Positions 32,980 to 44,393 are shown, counted from the first letter of the stretch. The stretch is 64,000 bases of DNA from Physcia stellaris (GCA_018902385.1 JABSSW010000002.1:1364001-1428000), one strand, 5' to 3'. The notes: generated from the sequence alone by a model not told the origin. Program-made: numbers and translations.

Positions 32980-33319
32980 CGCTCTAAAGATTTCGTGATT
33001 TGTGTAGACGCATATCAAGATCAGCGTGCGAAAGTTTTCGAAAGTCATAATCACGATGCATGTAAGCTTGAAGAACATGAAAAGCAAATGAAAAAATTCA
33101 AGAATAAGACAAAAAAGTTCATGTAACGTATAGCCTTCCAGACTTTATGACTTGTCACTAAAAGATTTGACGACAATGTTCATCTTACACGATTTTCCCG
33201 ACATTCATGGTTCAACTTCGAGAGAGGATGCCTGGATATCTGTATGGAACAACATGCAAGCAGACTACTATCGACTCTGTATCGAGCAAGCAAAAGATAA
33301 GCCCACCGTCTTAAACTGA
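32980..33319 (+). pseudogene. Right part of the locus split by the DIRS-like insertion
   Basis: From 32980 the frame RSKDFVICVDAYQDQRAKV continues to a stop after a Lys-rich stretch (33126), in the same frame as the left flank's LIIN. A further open segment (about 33176-33319, DAWISVWNNMQADYYRLCIE) may be a last exon after a short intron (possible GTAACG donor at 33123). Normal composition. No family is recognised. Confidence 0.4.
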
Positions 33320-33353
33320 TGAACTCCTCACACTATCCTCGACGTTCCGTCGG

Positions 33354-33490
33354 CGCACGAGGACCTGGCCTACTCACACCTCCCCAACTAGCCACCTCCG
33401 CACGTGTCTCCGGTCTACTCATGCCTCCCCAACTAGCCACCTCCGCACGAGTCCCCGGTCTACTCACGCCGCCCCAACTAGCCACCTCCG
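33354..33490 (-). repeat. 45-bp tandem repeat, three copies
   Basis: Three 45-bp units. On the minus strand each encodes 15 residues of the type AEVASWGGVSRPGTR. The SWGGVSRP core also occurs in the protein at 45902-46606, which ties this stretch to the same family. Confidence 0.8.
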
Positions 33491-34011
33491 CCCCCTCCCC
33501 ACCCACAGCACGACCACCTCGCCCATCGCCCGCCCGCCCCCTTCTGCCCTCCCCCGACCACCGCGCCCAGCACGCCCCGCCCTCCTTCCACCCTCCTTCC
33601 ACTCTCCCTCCCTAACCCCCCCGGTCCTCTCAGCGCGCCAAAATGCACCAAAAGCCCTCTCCAAACGCCAATCTCCTCCAAACTGTGCTTGCACCAGTCA
33701 GCGCCCGGATCCGGGCCTCGAGTGCGGCTGTATATATACTCGAGTTCTTCGGGGCCTTCGACGCCGCGGCGCTCTAGACTGTGGAGCATGGCGCGGTAGT
33801 TGCGGGCGTGGTCTGGGCATTCGGAGCGGGGGAGGTTGCAGGGTTGGGGGTTGCGGGGCCAGGGGGTTACCCTGGTGGGGCGGGAGGAGGTGGGGTTTTG
33901 GTGTGGTGGTTGTTGATGGTGGGGAGACATTGTTTGCTTTGTTGGTTGATGTTGATAATGTTTGTAAGGGAGTATGGATGCTGGGAGAGGAGTGGGAGTT
34001 CTGGAGTTCAT
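33478..34011 (-). CDS. Small Cys/His-motif Gly-rich family protein, member 1
   Basis: Start ATG at 34009-34011 (MNSRTPTPLP); the frame is also open a little further up. A Pro/Gln/His-rich N-terminus precedes a core with C-x6-C-x2-H (from QPCNLPRSECPDHARNY), AMLHSLERRGVEGPEELEY and a VHFGAL end, matching the other family members. The C-terminus in this frame is a Gly/Arg run ending at 33478; another frame there encodes SWGGVSRP repeats like those of member 5. The real C-terminus may thus lie in the other frame, through a frame slip in G-rich sequence or an unseen intron. Function unknown. Confidence 0.55.
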   Translation of the reverse strand: MNSRTPTPLPASILPYKHYQHQPTKQTMSPHHQQPPHQNPTSSRPTRVTPWPRNPQPCNLPRSECPDHARNYRAMLHSLERRGVEGPEELEYIYSRTRGPDPGADWCKHSLEEIGVWRGLLVHFGALRGPGGLGRESGRRVEGGRGVLGAVVGGGQKGAGGRWARWSCCGWGGGGGG

Positions 34012-35528
34012 AATAAATATACTCACCTTCAAAGTCATGATGAGTCAATGATCTCATATGACTCCGTGCACTCTGCGTCAAACAGTATTTGACAACATCG
34101 TTGCTCTTAAATATCTACTCATTACCTGTTTGAAACTTGTCGAGACTTCAAAACTTGCTCCTTCTCTCTGATTACAATACGTATCTGTATCATAACATTA
34201 ATGATTGTGATTAAAACCCTCTTGATCTAGAGATGGAGACTAAGCATAGAATAACGTCTGTTATTGTAGCCTAGACTGACTCCCACGTAAGAATCTTAGT
34301 CAGATGAATGAGCGAGACGAGTCTCACTCTACTGCGATCAGCAGTATCGCCATTGATTGCATGAAACTGTACTGAAAAGAAGTAGAGTAGAGAAAAGTAG
34401 ATTTTTGGCAAAGAGAAAGAGAAAGCACAGAGCACATTATTGACTTGCAACTGTTTCATCACTCGCGATCCGATGATTCACGCAAGAGTCATAAAAGCAA
34501 TCACAAAATTTCAATTAGAGAAAGCGCAGAAACAACTGCAAAGATTACACGGATGAAGTCGATGACCTTTCAATGCATCGTCAATAGGTAGCATCCTACC
34601 TTGCCAATCACAATTCTAGGGTCTAGAGACTATCCATTTGACGAAGTTTTTGTGCTGCTATAGTTTTCTTCAATTTCGAACGATTGGACGCAGAGGATGC
34701 GAGGACTGCTTCAGGTCGAGAAAGCGACGCGACGATTTATCGCTTGAAGATTTCGACGTTCATATTTCTCGTTTGCTGTGTAACGATGAGGTTTGCCTTT
34801 CGAGAACCGTCGAAGCAAACATAGGTTGAGCACAAATAGACGCGATTGTCCCAGCGGGAGAATAATATCTGACCTCTTGATTATATGTCACAAACCTTTA
34901 ATCATCTCCCGGAAGTATATTCGTTTGACCATCCTTATTCGGATTTGGGTTTTCGTTACTATGACTCCGATGTTCTGACAAAGATGTTGAGCGTGAAGTG
35001 TTGAGTACGTGCTTCCTGTTTCGGAGTGATTTGCTATGGCTGATCTCGCGTAGTACTTCGTCATCACTTGAGCCTCGATCTTGTGTTACCCTGTGTTACT
35101 CTGAGAACCTTTCCCTCGAGCAGTATCTCACCTATCTCACATCAGCAACCTCCATCTTTCTCTGATCAATACCGGAACTTTTAAAGTCTGACAAGTCCAA
35201 ACCTATCAAACTCCACGCTCTCTGTTCATCAACCTTCAACTTCTACAAGAGCCAAGCCCAGCTGCCAAAACGGCTTCCCATCAGGACATGGTGGAAAACT
35301 TCAAAGATCTATCCCCACAGCTAAGCGCAGAGTCAGCGCTCCCATCTCCAATCTCATTACTCTTCAAACCAAGGAGATTGAACACCCAGCTAACACTAGT
35401 TCAGTACCGCCGCTCTGCCAAACCGCCTTCTCCTCGATCCACTCCAGGACACGAACCATCCCCTTCCAGCCCGCATCCATCCCCCTCCCATCTACTACAA
35501 CTCCAACATCGAGTTCAAGCCAGACAAG
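34012..35528. other. No gene seen; TGAGTCA site upstream of family member 1
   Basis: Ordinary composition. TGAGTCA at 34041-34047, 30 bp upstream of the start of member 1, matches the Gcn4/AP-1 type bZIP site; a role is inference. An open frame at 35288-35689 overlaps the more convincing gene at 35529 in another frame. Confidence 0.45.
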
Positions 35529-35941
35529 ATGTCAGCGCGCCTAGCATTCGTCGAGACCCGCGACCGCCTTGCGAAAGCGCAAGCAGCTCGCTCTCCAGCA
35601 AGCGCGAAAAAGAACAAGAAGCACTCCAACTTCCTCGCGGTTCTCGGGATCATGGCGCGCAAAGCGTCCCACTCCACACATCGTCATAATCTCAAGGGGT
35701 CCTTGGAACACCAGCCAGGGCGCTCAACCCCAGATGCAGGCGCCATGAGGGAGTATTCTATGCGGCTAGACAGTGGCCGCGAACCTCGAACCTATGAACG
35801 AGAGCAGTGGATCGATGCGTGGATCGCGGATGTTTATGGGCAGGTTTTGCCAGTGCATGAAGAAAGCCCACCGCCATGTAAGCTATCCTCTTCAGTCTGA
35901 TCGGGAAAGATTAGTGGCTAATGGATATAGACTCACCTTGA
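35529..35941 (+). CDS. Hypothetical small basic protein, two exons
   Basis: Model: 35529-35877 and 35931-35941 (119 residues). The 53-bp intron has a GTAAGC donor, GCTAATG branch-like site and ATAG acceptor, and leaves a short second exon (YSP-stop). The N-terminal half is Ala/Lys/Arg-rich (KAQAARSPASAKKNKKHSN); the C-terminal half looks folded (EREQWIDAWIADVYGQVLP). No family is recognised. The alternative is read-through of the intron, ending at 35900. Confidence 0.45.
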
Positions 35942-36195
35942 ATCCATGGTCGTAAACGCCGGAGATTGAAAGAGGATCGCGGAAGGGGATCTTGTTATCG
36001 AGACTGGGCGGATTTGAAAGGTGTCTGTGAAGTAAGCTTCTCATGCGAGACTTACGACTTAGATAGCCTGCATAATAATGAATCGCATGCGTGTAACTTG
36101 ATCATTCATGGTCTCTCATGCCACTCGTGATATCTCTTTTTCCACATATCTCTCTCGCCACAAGTCATGACACTAGCATATTCTCCATCTTCAAC

Positions 36196-38399
36196 TCATT
36201 CCTTACCGCTATTAAACAATACCAGAGCCTTGAGTGGCCCTGCAAGTCGTGTTTCTTCTACCTTTATTGGCGGCTTCACAATCTTAGAGAAGCCTGCTGT
36301 CTTATCCTCCGCACGTTTCATGATCTCCCTCACTCCAGCCAACTTGACGGTCACTTCTTCTGTACCATCGCTTCCGCGATCAACCTTGACATCATACTGA
36401 CCCAGCGCTCCGGCATTGGAATCGTTGACGATCCTTGGCTCCTGACGCAAGAATACATCGCCCAATTTGTCCGTGATCTCGCGGTCGACAGCATCCTCCA
36501 ACGATCTTGCACCCAACTCTGGAATGTAGCCTTCATTTGCGATATGCTTCGCCAGTTGCCCATCGTCAATGAAGTTAATGTGATTGTGACCCGCAAAGTC
36601 CTTGGTATCAACGTTGATATCAACTCGCACCTTTCCCCGGATTTCGCGCATAAATTTGTAAGTCGCAACAGCTTGCTCCAGCTCGTCGAATGGCAAGTAG
36701 GGAACAACCTCTCGTAAACGGCCTGTCAGAGGTGCACCAAAGGACTCGATTGCGCGAGCTCTCAGGAGCTTCTGCAAACTGCCAAGTGGCGCTCTCTCTT
36801 GCTCAGGAATGCTCTTTTTTTTCAAGTAGTCGTTCCAGAACTTCCAGATATGATCCACGCCAAGGTTGGCGGCTAGGAGCCATATATGTTTCGTGCAGTC
36901 CAACTTCTTGCCGTTACGACGGTCATGGTAGAATCCGGATTCGAAGGGTAGCAGCATAGCTTGATGGACGTCCCGTGTAGTTTTGTCAAACTCGTCCATG
37001 AAAATTACCGTCTTCTGCCCATCATGCTCCGCAAGATGATTATTGAGTGGGGACCCCTTTTTGTGGCCCTGGTATGGAGGCTTTGGACCTAGGATGTCGG
37101 TTTCGAATCTCATTTCTGTGCAGTCCACTTGGTGGATTTTGAGAGACAACAGATCGCCCATGCGCTTCGCTAGTTCCGTCTTGCCATGACCACTTGGTCC
37201 AGTCAAAAGCAGAACCAATGGCTTTTTGTCGTTGAACAGGTAATGATTCAAGACCTTGCGAAGGATGTGCTGAGTGGCAAATTTTTGCCCTGTGAAGGTC
37301 AGACTATCAGCAAGTTTCTGATTCACTGTACAACCTACTGAAACTTACCAATCAAATGGAATGGAGTCTCCAGAAGCGGCAGAAGATCGTGCGCTTCGGC
37401 AATCTGTAGCATGCGAGGTGTAGGTTTTTCGATAGCCGATGCTTTCCAGAGCGCATATCTCTGCATAAGGTTCAGATTCCTAGCCAATGCCTCTCGAACT
37501 TCAGATGGACACCAAAGGAAAAGCGTCCGACTGTCTGCTACATCAGGTTGTCAGCGATGATACTGCAGCATCAAGCTTTCAAGGAGTTTGATATGAGCAA
37601 CACATACCTTGATATGGTGGAGTCTGTTTCACAGGTGACTTCAAAGGGGTTTGCCACATGTCTTCGGGCACATCCCTGGGATTAGCACCTATTGTGAGAA
37701 GCGTGATGAGTACATCAGTCGTATCGACCGAAGTATATTCGGCACAAATTACAGCGTAGGCAAGTGCAGACAAGCCTAACGGAAAGGACCTTGAACCCAC
37801 ATGCGCACCCGCTTGATGGAGTATCCTCACGAGCTCTGGAGAATTCTGCTCAATAGCGTAGAACAGGATCGGGCAGCAGGGCAACCCCAAGCCTACGTGT
37901 ACACTGGAAGTGATCGGCGATGCAACGAAGGTGCGATCGAAATTTTTGATGTAGCGTTCAATACACTTCGGGCTGAGATTGTTTTGTATGGCCCATGCGA
38001 CCTTGTTCAAGGAGAAGGGATGATAGTCTTTTGCGTGGTCGAGTGTTGTGTCCTCTGCAGCGGCATTGCAACAGCCTTCAACAGCGCCGAGCTCGATCTT
38101 TGGCGGGAAGAATGGAAGCGCTTTGCTATGGTGCAGATCAGTAAGAGCTGTTTCAATCTACGAGAGTGGGCTCAATCGGTGAAGTCTCGACATTACCTCT
38201 GAGTCATGATGAGAGTGCTGCCCGGCTCTGCGCTTTCTGAGGATTTCACGTTATCTTTAACGATGAATGTTCTCTTCCTTGGGCTTTGCCGAGAGCTACT
38301 CAATCCGAGAGTGTTAATACCAGAAAACCCAGGAAATGTGACAGTGCTGTTTTCAGGAAATGTAAAAGGATAAGTACTGTTGGCAGACTCCACCATCAT
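36196..38399 (-). CDS. Ankyrin-repeat ClpB/Hsp104-type AAA+ ATPase
   Basis: Model: exons 38197-38399, 37608-38125, 37349-37534 and 36196-37289 (666 residues). Introns of 71, 73 and 59 bp have GTAATG, GTATGT and GTAAGT donors and consistent phases. After a polar N-terminus comes an ankyrin region (ILFYAIEQNSPELVRILHQAGAH, then DTTDVLITLLTIGANP), then one AAA+ module: Walker A GPSGHGKTE (about 333-341), a pore-loop-like PPYQGHKKG (about 373-381), Walker B VIFMDEFDK (about 397-405), an arginine-finger region (APLTGRLREVV), and a C-terminal small domain with GYIPELGARSLEDAVDREI. Ankyrin plus a single D2-like AAA+ is the layout of animal CLPB (Skd3), a mitochondrial disaggregase; here localisation is not clear and no presequence is evident. 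The role is inferred to be unfolding or disaggregation. Confidence 0.85.
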
Positions 38400-39673
38400 T
38401 CCATCATACCGACAAAATGCGTAGGTAGTTTGGGAGCAATTGAAAAGTATGACAAAATTGGCGGAACGAAGTTGCGCTAAGTCTCGGAGAATGACCTTGC
38501 ATTACTAGCGGACCTTAGGCAACACTTTCTTGACGGGCAGTGTTATTTGTGTTGACATGAAATATCGTTATCGATATTGGCCATTGTTCTATTGGATCGT
38601 GATAGGACAGTCTTGAACATCACAGTAAGTGATAAGGACATCTGTGCCCCCTCAAAGCAGGCGGGGGTATCTTTCATTTGCGACGAGCGCCTCATTGTTG
38701 AAGCAAGCTTGGCTGGCTGTTCTCTGTCTAGACTCGCCCAGAGGACACCTCATTTGGTGATCAGACAACGAGGACAGTGCATCGAAAAAAAATTGGTAGT
38801 GTCAGCTGCCATTGCTCCACTATCAAAATCCCGGAGTAGGATCTACGGCTGGCGTCGACGATGCCTGAGTCTCCATCTTCAAATAACTTTTAGATATCTG
38901 GAATGTTGCGGTAGAGGAAAGGACCTTTTCAATGTCACAAGATGAGAGTAGTAATGCAAGCATCATGGCAAAAGACTTACAAGCAATTGAAAGATTAAGA
39001 ACATCAACGCGATCATCTTCAGGGTGTGATTCTCGCGGCTGTTGCGCTACGTACAAACGCGGGAAATTCTTGGCGCATATTAGCTCCTTGGCATTCAATA
39101 ACCGAGAATGTGGGGAAAGGAGTCGCTGCTTTTCTACCTGGGTCACCTCCTATAGTTGCGAGGTCATATCAACCTCGCGCAATGGATTCCTCGATCATCA
39201 AGATGAGTATCTGAATGATAGAATTCTTCTCGTGTATCCTGTTCCCAAGCGTTTCTCTTGCAATCTGTACATTGTTCACGCTTATGTCATGGTGAAAATA
39301 GGTTCATTGTCCGTCAATGTTTCCCCCCCCCCCGACGACTGCATTTGGTACCGTAGTGTTTCAAACTCATGGTCGGATCTCTAACAGTGTGATACTCAGC
39401 TGTGAAGTAGCTAGACTCGATACATATTGTTTCGTGACGTAGTATCTGTGATGTTGGCAGCGCCTACATTAACAAAGGATCCTGACGTTGGCTGCAACAA
39501 AGAGTACCTAGACTCGCCATCCGATTTTCAATTTCTCGATCCTCCACCTTATTACAAGCCGGGTTACACGAACTGCATACCAAACTTCCATTTGCTTGAT
39601 AACCCCAGTTCACGCCAGTAGGTGCGCACAGAGATACCAGCCACAGATTTGTACGAATAAGACGCCGTCTACG
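38400..39673. other. No supported gene
   Basis: Frames at 38577-38945 (+), 38932-39384 (+) and 38823-39146 (-) overlap and lack recognisable domains. A poly-C run sits near 39327. A short frame at 39427-39621 could be an upstream exon of the next gene (possible donor GTAGGT at its end), but no acceptor in phase was found. Confidence 0.4.
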
Positions 39674-40147
39674 ATGCCTAGAGACGCGAGGCGTAGGCAG
39701 CCTGATACAGATGGTCTACCCGAAACCAACGATCTCTCAAAGAATCCCGAAGACAAATTCGGGCAATACGCGAATCGTTGCCCCGATAAACCTGGACGAC
39801 CTTGCAGTAAAGGGGATCATAAACTCCAGTACCAAGAATTTCTCAGTCTGTTGGCACGCCATGATATCCCAGTTCCTTCACGACTGCAAGCTGTCCTTGC
39901 TGGGAAAATGGCGTATGACAGAGCGGTGAGGGATAAGCTGAACTCCACATCTGGACTCCTCGACAAATCACGACATTTTGGATTCCTTGGGCCTTCTACA
40001 GCTACCAAGCAAAGTGACAATGGATCGGGTTCGTTTACGAGTGGTAAGTCGAAGTACAGAGATACGCCAGATGTGGATGCTAGAGAAATGTCCAGGATAA
40101 GGAAACAGAGGGCAGAAAGAAGAAGCCGTAATGAAGTAACCGCATAG
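39674..40147 (+). CDS. Hypothetical small basic protein
   Basis: ATG at 39674 (MPRDARRRQPDTDG) gives 157 residues. The middle (KLQYQEFLSLLARHDIPVPS RL, then AVLAGKMAYDRAVRDKL) looks helical; the tail is rich in Arg/Lys/Glu (REMSRIRKQRAERRSR). No known family. The frame extends upstream without an ATG, so a 5' exon is possible. Confidence 0.4.
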   Translation: MPRDARRRQPDTDGLPETNDLSKNPEDKFGQYANRCPDKPGRPCSKGDHKLQYQEFLSLLARHDIPVPSRLQAVLAGKMAYDRAVRDKLNSTSGLLDKSRHFGFLGPSTATKQSDNGSGSFTSGKSKYRDTPDVDAREMSRIRKQRAERRSRNEVTA

Positions 40148-41218
40148 GTTATGAGGTTTACAGTCCTGCTGCTTTCTCTAACGACCAATGGCTTCAATAG
40201 CAACAAAGCAAGTTCAAAATCCTGGCAACTGCAATCATTCCAACGATCGGAAAGAACAGGGCATCTGCTCGACATGCATAGTCAAAGGGGGACAAGATGG
40301 CGTCGGCTTTTGGACTTTTGTGGAATATGATTATTACTTAGTGGAGATGTCTAAAACAGCAAGTATCCTTTGTCGTTCGCCTTCCCATTGGCCATACGCT
40401 CATACCTGATCAGGTTTCCTGTTACCATCCACTCGTAAACCGAGCATGATCGTGAACGTAAACCGTGTGAAGCTAAATGTATCAAATAATTACTACTGTG
40501 GATTAATCAGATCACTATGGATCTAATTGCCCACATCATATTTCGCTGTGTGCTGACGGCGGTGTCACAAGTCCGGTCGTCTGCATTGATTGCGTTGACA
40601 CAATAGCTTGATCCAGCAGTTTTATAAGTCTTTATAACTCTCACTGACGTCTATAACTCTGGACAGACAGAGATATGTGAAGCAGTTCGCTCGATATGAG
40701 CCCCTGGATGCATGCGACCGTACTCAAATCTTGCACGACGCGATTTCCCAATTTTCCTCTAAGATTATTTTCCTAAGAAGTCAGTAGTGGGCAGGTCGCT
40801 CTCTCTGTGTCATTGAGGTCTGCCCGTGAAAATTAATTTCAGCGAAAATGGATATTTTAGCACAAGACTGAACCTTGTCTTTTACGGCTTTCTGAGACAA
40901 TGCAGCAATAGAGAAAGGAGTCATTTACACCGAGGTGAGCAAATAAAGAATGAGTCAACACGAAAGACTCACGATTCTGACGTGAGGCTATAGTCATATT
41001 CCTTGGATCTTTTGGTATTGACTGATTGATACATAGTATTTATAGCCTCGTCCCCCGCCCTCCTCAGACATGCCAGTCCCTCATCACAACATTCTACATC
41101 ATCCGCATCCATAGAACCTTCCTCTCAGATCACGAACAACATCGACAAGTAATCGAATAACTTACGATGAGCCATTAACCGACATTCCTCCAGCACACAA
41201 ATCAAGATCTAGAACAGC
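40148..41218. other. Intergenic; promoter of family member 2
   Basis: No gene. TGAGTCA at 40951-40957 and a TATA-like TATTTATAG at 41037-41045, about 170-180 bp upstream of the start codon at 41219, are the visible regulatory candidates. Confidence 0.5.
41037..41045 (+). promoter_or_regulatory. TATA-like box of family member 2
   Basis: TATTTATAG followed by a pyrimidine-rich leader into the start at 41219. Confidence 0.45.
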
Positions 41219-41995
41219 ATGATCCTAACAACCCCTTTCGCTTTCCGAGCTCCCCCTTGCGAAGATCCAAGCTACTGTGGCGGGCCTCGACGACATGAAG
41301 CCGCTTATCACTCCTACATGAACATCATGCGCCAGGCTCGCATCACAGGTCCCGAAGAGTTGCAAGCCATCATCATGGGCGCTACACGCAGAGATGCACA
41401 GCTCCAGAGACAGTTAGCTATGGATACCAATATCTTTATCCATTTGGGGATGATGCCCAGCGATCCTTTCATCATCCATGGAGGCTCAGCTGGTGGAGAA
41501 GCTCATCATGGACCAATGGGTGGAGCCGGTCTACATGCACAAATGGGTGGAGCCGGTCTACAAGCACAAATGGGTGCTAGCGGTCCCCATGCACTAATCG
41601 GTGGGAGACCTGGCCCTAGCATGATGGGTGGAGGCTTCCATGACTCCTCTCATCCTCAAGATGTAGGGCACCACTTTGGTGTACAAGGTGGTGGCTTTCA
41701 TGGCGATCCACGCTTGAGAGGTCATGCTCCCTTTAGCTTTCCTCATCCTCAAGCTTTAGGGCACAATATAGCTGGGCACGGGGTACCTATGCCACAGCAT
41801 GAAGATCCACGCTTGAGAGGTCATGCTCCCTTCAGCTTTCCTCATCCTCAAGCTTTAGGGTACAGCTTAGCTGGGCACGGTGGTACGTTGCATCAGCATG
41901 AAGATCCACGCTTGAGTGGTCATGCCCGCCCTGGGCAGACCCAACACGGATCTTTTGTTCCTCCGCCTGTAGGGCAGAATGGATATCATTATTGA
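41219..41995 (+). CDS. Small Cys/His-motif Gly/His-rich family protein, member 2
   Basis: A 258-residue single-exon protein. The N-terminal core (PPCEDPSYCGGPRRHEAAYH, then a SYMNIMRQARITGPEELQAI segment, ending near IFIHLGMMP) matches the other members: two Cys, a His, an aromatic residue, then [IV]-x-GP-x-[EQ]-L and a terminal hydrophobic-Gly. The rest is Gly/His/Met-rich low complexity with three 99-bp (33-residue) repeats starting at about 41705, 41804 and 41903, built on DPRLRGHAPFSFPHPQALG. Such tails are often disordered. No signal peptide. Function unknown. Confidence 0.7.
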   Translation: MILTTPFAFRAPPCEDPSYCGGPRRHEAAYHSYMNIMRQARITGPEELQAIIMGATRRDAQLQRQLAMDTNIFIHLGMMPSDPFIIHGGSAGGEAHHGPMGGAGLHAQMGGAGLQAQMGASGPHALIGGRPGPSMMGGGFHDSSHPQDVGHHFGVQGGGFHGDPRLRGHAPFSFPHPQALGHNIAGHGVPMPQHEDPRLRGHAPFSFPHPQALGYSLAGHGGTLHQHEDPRLSGHARPGQTQHGSFVPPPVGQNGYHY

Positions 41996-42593
41996 GCTGT
42001 TAGAGAAAACAAGGATAGACTTGGATTGAAGGAGTGGCTGAAATGATTGGAAAGTGTAGCTTCACTTGCCGCAAGCTGGGGCAAAGTCTGCAATATAAGT
42101 CACTTTATTTTATAGACGTGCAATGTTAGATAGAAGATAGTAGCATGTTATTCTTGAGATCGAGATTCTAGGCCCTCTTACTCTCTGAGAGAGCGCAATT
42201 GAGTTTCTCATTGAAAACAATTACTTATTATTTACATTGGGATGATGCTCCAGCATTGAATTGATCTCTTGTATAACTGTAGATATTTGTAACACCACAT
42301 TGTAGCAATCTATGGCGTCACACTGAGACTTTCCTGAATGCCTATATCTAGCATTTCGGAGTCTCTCTTCTTTGATAAGCAACTGTAGGAACTACCAACT
42401 ATTCGCGACAGAGTGTGACATTACACTTTGACATATCACGAAACACACGTCATAGGTCGTCTAGTCGTATAGAAGATTCTTGAACGTTGCATTGGCACGG
42501 TCTTATTATTGGAGACAATCGAAAGATTCCCCGTCATAGTCAGAGGTGTCATGGAAAAAATGTCAAGAGGTCACGATATCATATATATCCAGG
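41996..42593. other. No gene seen
   Basis: AT-leaning 3' flank and intergenic sequence; only short frames. Confidence 0.5.
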
Positions 42594-42638
42594 GTCATCA
42601 CTCGTGACATTCTGTAAATCGTCATCACTCGTGACATT
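42594..42638 (+). promoter_or_regulatory. 18-bp direct repeat GTCATCACTCGTGACATT upstream of family member 3
   Basis: Perfect copies at 42594-42611 and 42621-42638 (27-bp period), about 100 bp upstream of the TATA box. Each contains GTCA and its reverse complement TGAC around CTCG, so it is partly palindromic, as a transcription-factor site would be. A regulatory role is inferred. Confidence 0.55.
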
Positions 42639-42730
42639 ATACACACAAGGGGTCACCAATCTGCGTCACAGAAGTGATCATGATTGTTCTGTGCTTCGAA
42701 GGCGATGACCGATTCAGGATTTCCAAGGCC

Positions 42731-42738
42731 TATATAAA
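42731..42738 (+). promoter_or_regulatory. TATA box of family member 3
   Basis: TATATAAA, 141 bp upstream of the start at 42872. Confidence 0.55.
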
Positions 42739-42871
42739 CCACTGCCGCAACCAATCTCACCCCCAAACCAAATTCCCTCCATCTTTCTCAGACTACCTTT
42801 CCCAACAACATCAGAAAAGCAACAAGCGAACACTTTTCAAAGTCGGTTACCATCAGAAAGAACCACCCACG

Positions 42872-43678
42872 ATGCAACGAAACCCTTTTCACGGCGGGAG
42901 AGGCCCTGCTCCTCGACAAGGGCAACAGGGAGGCCAGTCTCGCCACCATGGCGAAGAAGGGCCAATAGACTTTGAGGCTGTGCGTCAAATGTGTCAAGGA
43001 GTTCTAAGCGGCAACACAAGAGTAATACCACGAGGTCAACACGACGACCGTGGACGGGGCCCAAGTGGAGCACATGGCAGAGGCGGCCACCCTGGTGATA
43101 ATGGTGGGCATTATCCCCCTGGACCTGGGTATGGACGGCCTCCTGGAGGCCGTCCAGGTGGTGGTGGATTCGCTCAGCCTCCATTTGGCCATGGAGGGCC
43201 TCCAGGAGGACGACAAGGCGGTGGTGGGCATCATCAACCCGGACATAGCTTCACGGGGCCGCAAGGAGGTCGACAAGGTGGTGGTGGATTACCTCAGCCT
43301 CGATTTGGCCATGGAGGGCCTCCAGGAGCACGACCAGGTGGTGGTATGCCTCCTCACCGTGGAGATTGCCCAAATGGCGGGCAGGCATGGCCACAAGCAG
43401 CTGGTGGTCGATTTGCTCCTTCTCCGTTTAGTCATGGAGGACCGCGAGGTGGACATCGCCCAAGCTATGGCGACTCTGAATTCGACTACGGCTCGAGCGA
43501 TGAAGAAGAGTGGGAAGAAGATTCCGAATTCGACGACGAGAGCTTCTACGAGCCCTCTGACTATGGCGGACGTGGCGGACATGGCGGACATGGGTACCCA
43601 GGACCGCATGGACGAGATCCTCGAGGACCCTACGATCCTCATGGGGGTTTTGGTTACGAGTCTGATGATTCCTGGTAG
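42872..43678 (+). CDS. Gly-rich protein with acidic tail, probable family member 3
   Basis: 268 residues from the ATG at 42872. It begins MQRNP, as member 4 begins MQRDP. A short possible core (GPIDFEAVRQMCQGVLSGN) is followed by Gly/Pro/Arg/His-rich repeats of the type GHGGPPGGRQGGGG, an acidic Ser-rich block (SDEEEWEEDSEFDDESF), and a Gly/His tail. Low complexity dominates, so disorder is likely. Membership rests on position, promoter style and the shared start, since the Cys/His core is not clearly present. Confidence 0.6.
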   Translation: MQRNPFHGGRGPAPRQGQQGGQSRHHGEEGPIDFEAVRQMCQGVLSGNTRVIPRGQHDDRGRGPSGAHGRGGHPGDNGGHYPPGPGYGRPPGGRPGGGGFAQPPFGHGGPPGGRQGGGGHHQPGHSFTGPQGGRQGGGGLPQPRFGHGGPPGARPGGGMPPHRGDCPNGGQAWPQAAGGRFAPSPFSHGGPRGGHRPSYGDSEFDYGSSDEEEWEEDSEFDDESFYEPSDYGGRGGHGGHGYPGPHGRDPRGPYDPHGGFGYESDDSW

Positions 43679-44393
43679 TGGATCCATCAATTGAAACACA
43701 CTGACGGAAGGTGGGAAGACTGAAAGATCTGATTAGACATTCGGAAGATCGAAAGCTTGAGCTTGCACATGATTGCTTGCGATTGGACTTTGTATGCATT
43801 TCCTAAGCCAGATTGTTTGCACATGATCGATCAAGATCACACTTTGTATGCATGTTTCTTAGACAAAATCTGATTAGTTAGTATGCTTTGATCAAATCTT
43901 TCTACTTTGCTATTTCATGCCTAGTGACGTATCATCGAGCAGGTATTTTAGAGAATCAGTAACCTTTAATATAGCAAGATGAACCGACCATAAACGTAAC
44001 TGAAATCCAGCTTTTCTCAGCAGAAATTTGATATGTTAGTTTCGTGTTCATACCCTCCAGAGGCTCCTATTCATTTGTTTCATATTTTCATTTTTTTGAC
44101 CCAACACCTTTCGTAATCACGAGTCATCTACCTGACAGAACATAGGAATCTGTGTCCCTGTCAGATCCAAATCAGACTCAATTCTCAAACTTACTCACCC
44201 AAGATGACTATGCCAGGACTCCCCTTGAATATATATACCTATCTTCCGAAAATCTAATCCACACCATCAAATCGTCCAGCTTACCTCCATCGTCGATGTG
44301 ATACCATACACTCATACTAGCATCCTGCTCAAAACAAACCGCTAACAGACACCCTAACGAGTACCCACTACATCAAACACCTCCAAATCGAAA
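43679..44393. other. Intergenic; promoter of family member 4
   Basis: No gene. ATATATATA near 44229-44237 is a TATA candidate about 160 bp upstream of the start at 44394. Confidence 0.5.

Noticed and set aside
12246-33130. AT-rich block as a centromere
   Set aside because: Base composition fits, but the whole block is explained by nested retroelements with matching ends; nothing independent supports a centromere.
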